Assembly (NCBI GenBank): GCA_028641055.1
Contig: CM054060.1
Span: 243,254,833-243,318,832, forward strand
Length of the DNA stretch: 64,000 nucleotides
DNA from: Alopecurus myosuroides
Taxonomy: Eukaryota; Streptophyta; Magnoliopsida; Poales; Poaceae
Reading direction: 5' to 3'
A program made the position numbers and the translations under genes. Every line of letters begins with the position of its first letter. The first letter of the stretch is position 1. A model generated the notes under the pieces. The model ran no database searches. It was not told where the DNA came from and was given only the letters and a program-made list of their open reading frames with translations. Below are positions 56,701 through 64,000 of the stretch, piece after piece.

Positions 56701-57940
56701 CATTTTGGAAATTGTAACATCACAAGTATGAAACAAAAGGTTTGAATTTTGATTTGAAATTCAACTAGAAAACAAAGGAAAACAATTGGAAAACAAATGA
56801 AAACAGAGGAAAACAAATGGAAAACAAGCAAAACAATTGCAATGAACATGATGTCATGATGCAAAACATAAAATAACAGAGAGCAAACATTCCAATGGCT
56901 ATTTTTCATACTTGGGATGTTACATTAATTCTATTAAGAAACATTTTCATATAGCACCTCGAATCATTTGTTAATTCCATTAACAACCATTCGACAAAAA
57001 CCCCTTGAACTATTTCAATTTCCCCCGAAACAATTTCGGTGATGTCCAAAACATTCTTTGATATTTCGTATCCTCTCAAATGCTTCATCAAACCTTAAGT
57101 GTGTCACCCTACGGTTCGCGAATAACATAGACATGATCGAGACACCTCTCCGATTAATAATCAACAACGGGATCTGGAGATCCGTGATGACTCCAATATA
57201 TTCAACGATGACTCTCGTGATCGTGTGAACCATGAACGTCGTAACTATTCCCTTTGTCTCGCGATATTTTACTTGTCCGAGATCTGATCATTGGTATCAA
57301 CCATACCTAGTTCGATCTCGTTACCGACAAGTACTTTTTTACTCGTTCTGTGATATGGTATCCTTGTGACCTAGTCACGTGCTTGCAAGCGGCATCGATG
57401 TGATATCACTGAGAGGGCCCAGAGTATATCTCTCCGTCATTTGGATAGAAAAATCCCACTCTTGATCCATGAGCCTCAACTAACACTTTCCGAATACCCA
57501 ACGACACCTTTATAGTCACCCTGTTACGGCGTGACGTTTGATGACATCAAAGCACCCTTCCGGTATTAGTGATTGACATGATCTCATGGTCTAAGGAATG
57601 AGGTTACTTCGTATGTAAGACATAACGACATAAACTAAATGACTTGATTGTATTGTTATACTTAGTTTTGTTTTATGTTCATCACATCATTCTCCTAATG
57701 ACATGACCTCGTTATTAACAACATCCAATGTTCATGATCATGAAACCTTGATCATCGGTTAATCAACGAGCTAGTTAAAAGAGAGGCTTTACTAGGAACG
57801 ATTGTTTGTTTATTAAACACACATGTATCAACGTTTTCGGTTAATACATTTCTAGCATGATAAATAAACATTCATCATAAACAAGGAATAAGATAATAAC
57901 CACTTTATTATTGCCTCTCGGGCATATTCCCTTCAGCCAC

Positions 57941-58239
57941 ACCCTCTAGACCTGCAGTTTCCTTTAGAGAGGCTGGACCTTTTTTCCATGATTCAACATA
58001 AGTCTCTCTCTATACATGCTCACCTGAACAATTTATCTTATGGAATAACTTTCTCTAAACATTCCGGGTGGAGAGTGACTAAAACTGATAGAGTATTACT
58101 TTTGCCTGCACCTCTTTTGTTTAATCTTAATGACATGCAAGGATGGATGCTTTCTGAGAGTGAGGTGGCCGCATACATTGAGCATCACCCCCAGGATGGG
58201 GAGGATGCCGGAGAGGGGGACGATAGTGATTTCGTCTAG
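57941..58239 (+). pseudogene. A2: env-like / Athila ORF, C-terminal part
   Basis: After the E insertion the ORF resumes and reads MIQHKSLSIHAHLNNLSYG from 57988 to an acidic tail GDDSDFV and TAG 58237-58239. The A1 counterpart is about 5390-5642, which carries a frameshift. Two long element insertions and several stops separate this from its N-terminus. Confidence 0.6.
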
Positions 58240-60235
58240 CCCTCTCACACTACGGGGGCGCCACCTCATTGTCCCCTTGGGATTGATCTCCACTTTGGCC
58301 AAAAGCCTAAGCTTGGGGGAGGTATACCTACATCACACTCATCTCTATATCATGTTTCCGTCGGTTCTTTGTATATCCATGTTTTCGTTTTCTTCGTTTT
58401 TTTTCCTTTGGTTTCGTTTCTTTTTGTTTTTATAGTTTTGTTCTTGATTTTCAAAACACAAAAATACCAAAAATATTTATGTTGTTTCTCTTTATTTGCT
58501 TCTTTAGTTTCTTTTGTTGGTTTGCTTTCTTTTCTCTTTCTGGTTTAATATTCAAAAATCCAAAAATATTTTGCATTGTTTGCTTGTTTCCTTCTGTTCT
58601 TTTCTTCAATTCGAAAACCCAAAAATATTTGTTGTTCTTCTTTGGTTTTGTAAAGTTTGTTGCATAGTTCACTGGAATTCCGTGTCTCCATTGGAACTTG
58701 GTTATCATTCTATATTATTCAATCCACAAGTGAAGAGCAATAATGACGATTTACGACGATTCAAGATGTGGTGAGAGGTTGATATGAACTCTATTTGTTT
58801 TATTTTTGTACATATACTCATCCATGTGAACATTCTTAGTTTGTTCGTGTAAGGTGTATGTTATTTAATTGATGCTTAGTAGTTCGTGCTCTAACGTGTT
58901 TAGTTCCAACTTATAAATATAAGATAGCATGTCGTATGAATGTTTGCTTGTATTGTTTTATTCATAGAAGGGTATGACATTGTGGTATCTCCCTCTGATT
59001 ATTTCGCTTGAATCGACTTGGCACATGTTCACGCATGCATATGACTAAAAACAAAAAGTCAATTAAGTCTCGATGACTTCACAATATTTGTATCATTTTT
59101 ATGCCCCTGTTAAATTTGTTTTGTCGCAAACATGATTACGACAGTTGTTGCTCTCTTGATTGTCGGTCCCCGTCTATTGCTAGCCTTCACCTGTACTGAT
59201 TATGAGCTCTACTCATGCATCCAACTCCCAAAAAAAAGTTTGCCAAATGTTTCCACCATACCTACCTATGTATGTGGTATTTAACCGCCACTCTAAGTAA
59301 ATTTCTCCCGTGCTACCTTTAAAGACTTCGAAAAATTATTCCTGTTGTGTGCCCCTGTTTTAGCTCATGAGGACGTAAATAGAGAATCTTTATCTCACTT
59401 GTTCATTGGATTTCACACCTTGGACTCGTGTCTTCATCCGCTTATACAAATGATAGAAGAGCCGGCAGCGGGGTGCCCAACCCCAAATTAATACAGCAAA
59501 TTCTCTTTACTATTTTTGCCCTCTATTTTTGAGTCAAAACATAATTGTGTAAACAAAAAAAGAAAGAGGGATGACCTTCTATCCACATGCGTCCTTCTAT
59601 GGGAGCCGCTCTTGTGAAGTTTAGTTGGCTTGTGACGTACTATATTGTCTGTTTACCATTCATTGACATAGCATAAACCTCTCTAAAACATGTTTTCAAT
59701 ACCTCTGTTTAATAAAATAAAAAGCTCTAGCACATGAGTTAATCCCTGCTTCCCTCTACGAAGGGACTTTCTTTTATTTTTATGTTGAGTCTTCACCTTC
59801 TCACTTTATGCACTTTCTTGAGAGCATAGCTGTCAATCTTAGTGTAATGTGCTTGTCCCAAAACACGGTTGATTGTGGTATAACTTTGATGCTTGTATCT
59901 TTGATATCTTTAATTCTAGTCTTCATTTGAGTGCCCTAGAATTTATGTTTTGCTCCATTATTAAGGGCAAGCGAGTACACTTTATCATACCCTATTATGA
60001 GCATTGCAATCCTGCAGATTGATATACTTCATGTTGTTTATTATTAGTTTGTTGGCATCTCTTCATGGTTTGCATAACTCCTAGGTAACTTTTATCTTGC
60101 ATACATCTTATTATGAATTGCCTCAAAATTTTATCATATAGTGAGTATATTTACATCATATGAAACAAATATGTTTGTAAAAGTCTTTTATCGCACTCAG
60201 TTGTCACTGAATTGCTTGAGGACAAGCAATAAGCT
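58240..60235 (+). other. A2: long 3' noncoding region
   Basis: Collinear with A1 5643-7697; AT-rich, no coding frame. Includes the internal polypurine-like site AAGCTTGGGGGAGG at 58309-58322. Confidence 0.7.
58309..58322 (+). other. A2: internal polypurine tract-like site
   Basis: AAGCTTGGGGGAGG, same position as in A1 (5806-5820), about 1.93 kb before the 3' LTR. Confidence 0.5.
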
Positions 60236-60248
60236 AAGCTTGGGGGAG
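60236..60248 (+). other. A2: polypurine tract
   Basis: AAGCTTGGGGGAG directly precedes the 3' LTR start TGATACGTCC at 60250. Confidence 0.9.
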
Positions 60249-60249
60249 T

Positions 60250-61603
60250 TGATACGTCCAAAAGGTATCTCCTTTTCCGAACACTTTTCTTTTTGTTTTC
60301 CTCCAAAATTGTGAGTTTTGGATACCACTAACATGGACTAACGATGTTTTCAGCAGAATTGCCTTGGTGTCTCATTTTTGTGCAGAAAAATCAACTTTCG
60401 GGAAATTGCCCGAAAAAGACCCCATTGAGCTTATATCACCAGAAGACCCGGGGAGCTAGAAGGACACGTGGAGGGGGGGGGCAAGGAATGGCCCAGACCG
60501 CCCCTGGGCGCGCCCCCTAGGCCGCGCCGCCTAGTGGTGTGGGGGCCACATCCACCCCATCGGGCTCCCCTTTCGACTACATATGCCCCGTAAACCTAAA
60601 ATGCGAGGGGGTTCCTCATATTCCACAGAAACACAATAGAGCACCCCGCCACCTTGAAACTCAATTCGGGGATCAGAAGTTCCTGTTCTAGCGCCCTGCC
60701 GGGACGAGGATTCGGAGGAGATCATCGCCATCGACACCGCCACCTCTTCTCCATCAACCATCCATGTTTCCCCCGTCCATGTGTGAGTAAACACAACTGT
60801 AGGCGAAGATGGATGGAAGGGATTGTATGGGATCGATCATGTAATAATGCCAGATTGTTAGGGCATAGTGCCTAGTATCTATTGTTAGTGTTTTCTACCG
60901 TTGTTGCAACTTGTTATGCTTAACGCTTATCACTAGGGCCCGAGTGCCATGATCTCAGATCTTAACATGTTATTGTTTCATGAGTATAATTATGTTTTTT
61001 GATCATATATGCAAGTTGTTTACACATGTCATTGTCCGGAACCCGAGGCCCCAAAGTGACAGAAATTGGTACAACCAGAGGGAATGGTTTTGATGTGAGG
61101 ATCACGTGTGTTCACGGAGTGTTAATGCTTTGCTCCGGTGCTTTATTAAAAGGAGCACCTTAATTACCAGTAATTTGCCTTGAGGCCCCGCTGCAATGGG
61201 CTGGTAGGACAAAAGATGTTGTGCAAGTTTCTCATTGCGAGCATGTATGACTATATTGGAACACATGCCTATGGTTTGCCTAGAATTTGATGCTTTATTA
61301 TTATTATCTGCAACGCTCGTTCGTCCATTCCCTCTATGCCTACGGTACTCCCATCCCGGTGTTTCCTGCGATTGCTACCGCTGTTACTATTTTTTTCCTG
61401 CTATTATTTTACTACTACTGCTGCTATAAAACTGTTACCACTGATAAATTGATGCAATTTAGTCTACTTTCAGGTGCGGCTGAATTGACAACTCAGTTGT
61501 TAAGGCTTATAAATATTTGTTGACTCCCTTTGTGTCGAATCAATAAATTTGGGTTTTACTTCCCTCGAAGGCTGTTGCGATCCCCTATACTTGTGGGTCA
61601 TCA
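60250..61603 (+). repeat. A2: 3' LTR, uninterrupted (1354 bp)
   Basis: TGATACGTCCAAAAGGTATC to TTGTGGGTCATCA, followed by the TSD ATTAC (61604-61608). The only complete LTR of this family in the window; used as the reference for A1 and the split A2 5' LTR. Confidence 0.97.
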
Positions 61604-61608
61604 ATTAC

Positions 61609-62095
61609 CACTAAAAGCTAACTAACAATACTATTGAAGCTATAATGTATGTATGAATCGTGACAAGATTCCTCTTTAATCTCTGACTCGTCAACTTAGA
61701 TGTCAATGATAATGGCTTGGGTGTGCATATAAAAGTACATCTAACTTTTTGAATGTCACTTGATGTGCATGCCTATATGAGAAGAGGGAAAATGTTTAGA
61801 AAATCATTTCCCCTCACATTAAATGTTTAAATAAATGTAACAAATTGTATTTGATATACTCAAAACCGATAGTATGGCACTTAAACCCCTGGTCAGTTGT
61901 TTCAAACAAAAGTGCATGTCCACCTCCATCTTCAGCGGCAAGATGGTAGTTGGATTTTTGAGACTCAACTCTGGAGATGATGCCAACCAAAATAGATAAC
62001 ATATTTGATCAGCACACAAGTAAGAGTTGGTAAGTTAACCTACAAAATAAAGCTGATTTGCGTTATTCAATGCAGCCTTCAACTGAAACGAATAT
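61609..62095. other. Unassigned DNA flanking A2 on the right
   Basis: About 490 bp, no LTR or transposon similarity seen; it was contiguous with 13363 before the A2 insertion. It contains the exon-like minus-strand segment at 61814-61970. Confidence 0.5.
61814..61970 (-). pseudogene. Possible host-gene exon fragment
   Basis: On the minus strand, CATCATCTCCAG (acceptor-like) precedes an open frame reading VESQKSNYHLAAEDGGGHAL from 61969, continuing to 61814. The composition is protein-like and unlike the flanking transposons. No donor is convincing and no family is recognised; it could be chance. Confidence 0.25.
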
Positions 62096-64000
62096 GTAGC
62101 ATCCCAACTTTTAATAAAGATGGAATATCTGTGTTATTGTGCTAGTCCCTGGATCAATTGCTAGCTCCACAGTACAAAATGAAATATCATGCAAATGCAT
62201 CAAATTCTATTACACCGCATGATCCAGTCTTTACAAAATAGGATTACAACTTGCATAGTCTTAGCAGACTAGCAGAAAAGAAAGAAATACAGCGGAAAAC
62301 ATAGTACAACATTGAGCCCATCTTCTTCATGTGCCACAGGCAAAACATGTTGGCGATAGTCTCGGGATCCTAAACGAAATCCTCACTCGTCTTCAGAAAC
62401 ATCTGCAATATGGAATATGCAGCCACAAGGGAGTCAATACAATTTAATGTATTGGCAAGTAACACTATGGTGGATATAAATGGCAAGACTAATACTACAT
62501 GCATATTTGGCTTGGTGGAGTTTTTGGCTAAGTTTTGCATAAAGCAAGTTTTCTCCTATCTCTTTTGTAAAACAAACTTTTCTTTTCAAAGGGGTGGCAA
62601 CATTGGATTAAGATCCAAGCACCACTACTAATGTTCACTTGGTCAAAATTTTACTTATTAAAAATGGTGATGTGATTCTTCCGTCCTTCCTTGTCCAGCT
62701 GCTCATAGTTGTCCATAACCGGGGACACAACTAAGATCTTAGTTTGTTGACTCTGCAGAGTTTGTGCGCTTTCACCTTCAGACTCAGATCAGCCCAAACA
62801 TCGTATACACCCTGAGTGCATTAAGGAAAGGAGAAGATTGAGTCGATATCTTTCAGAAGAAATTCCACCACCGTTTGGCTTACCCGTGCCACCTATAATC
62901 ATGCTACATCTGCTGGTAAGCCTAGTGAGTTCATTCAACTTAGTTGATCAAGACAGAGCCCATATGACTAAAGGTTGCACTGGAAGCAATGTAAACTTGG
63001 GGAACATCATAATCACTTTGTTCCTGGGTGGCATTCCTCAAGTGAACAACCCCTCGGGGAGACACTCAACTCTCATCAGCCAAACAACCAAATCCACCCA
63101 GGTGGTTCATTGAAGTTTATACTTAGTAATTTTCCTCATCATCAAGTAAAAATTTTTTGTAGCAAGGCTAAGAATCCACTAAGTATCAAGGCATCAAAAT
63201 AACAAGGTATAAGGATGGCTACACACTACTAGGATATAGCATAGCATAATATAACTTAATAAAATTCCCTACCATGCATACTACTCAAAAATCCACTAAT
63301 GCATATAGAAAATAATGGGTAGTTAATGATGTGTTACTTGCCTTGTTGAAGTTGGTGAAGATATCACACTCTCTTCACAAAAGATCGTTGCTCTCCGTAC
63401 AATCTATTCATTGACAACACAAAACCAAATAAACAAGCATCCTAACAAACAAACATACATGTGTAGAAAACATACATAGCAACTAACATATCAAAAGGGG
63501 CTTAACCAAATTGGTTAGGACAAGGTCTAGGATTGAGTTGAAAGATTCATTCTCTAGTGGTCTCATTCTTGTTAAGGGAATTCCAATGGTTTCCTTGGGA
63601 TGGACTAGGTTGAGTTTTGTAGAAAACTAACTTTATTTTAACCATACTTGTCGAGGAAGTTCCAAGAGTTCACTAAGAATAAACATATTAGTTCTTCAAC
63701 TAAAGTAATACATGCAAACACTTGGTCATATTCACCTTCAAAAATAGTTGAGTGACTATGTTAGTATTTTCCATTGTGGTTAGGGTAGGTTTACTAACTT
63801 CATCATCAAAAGGGAAAATACTACTAAGTCTTGGGTTTTCCATTTGGGTCAATGGTTGGACAAAAATAACTTGTTATTCTTCAACTTGTATGGATTGCTT
63901 CTAGACCTCATGTGATTGCCTTCTTGAAGATCATCATCATGCTTCTATTGTAGTCTTGTTCCTTGGATGGATTCTTCTCTTGGTCTTGGTAAATTCTTCA
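62096..64000 (-). repeat. LTR of the B family, minus strand, running off the window
   Basis: The plus strand starts TGTAGCATCCCAACTTTTAA, the reverse complement of the B LTR terminus (17222-17242). Homology with 15990-17242, in reverse, can be followed to about 63300 (for example CAAGACAGAGCCCAT, CCATGCATACTACT). Beyond that it is less clear. Short ORFs in it are incidental. Whether it is a solo LTR or the edge of an element lies outside the window. Confidence 0.75.

Larger units (their letters stand above)
51908..56924 (-). mobile_element. F: solo LTR of a C-related Tekay/Del family, minus strand
   Basis: On the minus strand it runs TGTAACATCCCAAGTATG to GTGCGACA, 5.0 kb, homologous to the 4.49-kb LTR of C. 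Flanks TTATT (51903-51907) and TTAAT (56925-56929) are a likely TSD with one mismatch. It has a GC-rich promoter part (about 55300-56000), a T17 run near 56140, and the C-type exon-like segments and conserved blocks. No internal domain, hence solo. The AT-rich U3 and intron parts are strongly diverged from C. Confidence 0.85.
51278..57935 (-). mobile_element. E: Ty1/copia-type solo LTR, minus strand, interrupted by F
   Basis: The plus-strand edges are TAAAGGGTATTTTGC and GCATATTCCCTTCA, a TGAAGGG…CCCTTCA terminal inversion with one mutation, flanked by GCCAC at 51273-51277 and 57936-57940. Without F the insert is about 1.64 kb (51278-51907 and 56925-57935). A BARE/Angela-like start (GGGAATATGCCC, minus strand) and a minus-strand TATA box (CATATAAAAGG at about 51708-51717) are visible. 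There is no internal domain, so LTR-LTR recombination had removed it. Confidence 0.85.
13369..61603 (+). mobile_element. A2: Athila-type Ty3/gypsy element expanded to 48.2 kb by nested insertions
   Basis: The 5' LTR begins TGATACGTCCAAAACG at 13369 and the 3' LTR ends GGGTCATCA at 61603. The 5 bp outside each edge are ATTAC (13364-13368 and 61604-61608), proving that these ends belong to one insertion. Removing elements B, C and E with their TSDs leaves about 9.45 kb: LTR, tRNA-Asp primer site, gag, protease, spacer, candidate intron, env-like ORF, long 3' region, purine tract, LTR. There is no RT, RNase H or integrase, so it depended on helper enzymes. LTRs differ by about 10% over the first 370 bp by eye, making it the oldest dated insertion here. 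Confidence 0.95.

Overview
The window is repeat-dense DNA from a large grass genome, most likely a Triticeae species (wheat, Aegilops, barley or rye). That call rests on the LTR and internal sequence style (Sabrina/WHAM-like Athila elements, Tekay/Del chromoviruses with multi-kilobase LTRs, a Sirevirus remnant, a Harbinger element). Family names come from memory of sequence style and were not searched; boundaries, target-site duplications (TSDs), primer-binding sites and coding motifs were read directly. No intact host gene was found.

Layout. (1) 1-8441: A1, a non-autonomous Athila-type Ty3/gypsy element (gag and protease, an env-like/Athila ORF, no RT, RNase H or integrase). It enters the window inside its 5' LTR and loses its 3' LTR at 8441. 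A 215-bp retroposon with a 13-bp TSD splits its env-like gene. (2) 8442-13368: remnant of a Sirevirus-like Copia element, then a 2.8-kb PIF/Harbinger element (TTA TSD, 14-bp terminal inverted repeats) inside a decayed LTR relic, then about 330 bp of unassigned DNA. (3) 13369-61603: A2, a second copy of the A1 family, 9.45 kb originally but swollen to 48.2 kb by nested insertions. Both outer edges carry the TSD ATTAC. (4) 61604-62095: unassigned DNA continuing that at 13039-13368, with one weak exon-like segment. (5) 62096-64000: a reversed LTR of the same family as element B, running off the window.

Inside A2. Element B (14104-31401, Tekay/Del type) sits in A2's 5' LTR. Its RT gene is split by D (20816-28942, minus strand, another gag-PR-only Athila-like element). 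Element C (35386-50198, Tekay/Del chromovirus with 4.49-kb LTRs) sits in the A2 internal region, TSD TGGGA. It is the youngest insertion: by eye its LTRs differ at about two dozen sites, and its gag-pol is open except for one single-base frameshift near 43500. A Copia solo LTR, E (51278-57935, TSD GCCAC), sits in A2's env-like gene and itself contains F (51908-56924), a solo LTR related to C. LTR divergence falls with nesting depth: A2 about 10%, B a few percent, D about 1.5-2%, C about 0.5%.

Most unusual points. (a) The C-type LTR carries a leader with two exon-like segments that join in frame across a GC-AG intron, ending in an acidic tail and a stop; the frame is kept in the diverged F LTR. 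(b) That intron holds blocks nearly identical between C and F (71 of 71 bp, and about 97% over 118 bp) although the rest of the LTR has diverged. (c) C carries an extra 267-aa ORF upstream of gag whose first third resembles a double-stranded-RNA-binding fold; B has a heptad-repeat coiled-coil ORF at the same place. (d) The start codons of these extra ORFs, of gag and of the Athila env-like ORF lie directly behind AG splice-acceptor-like sites.
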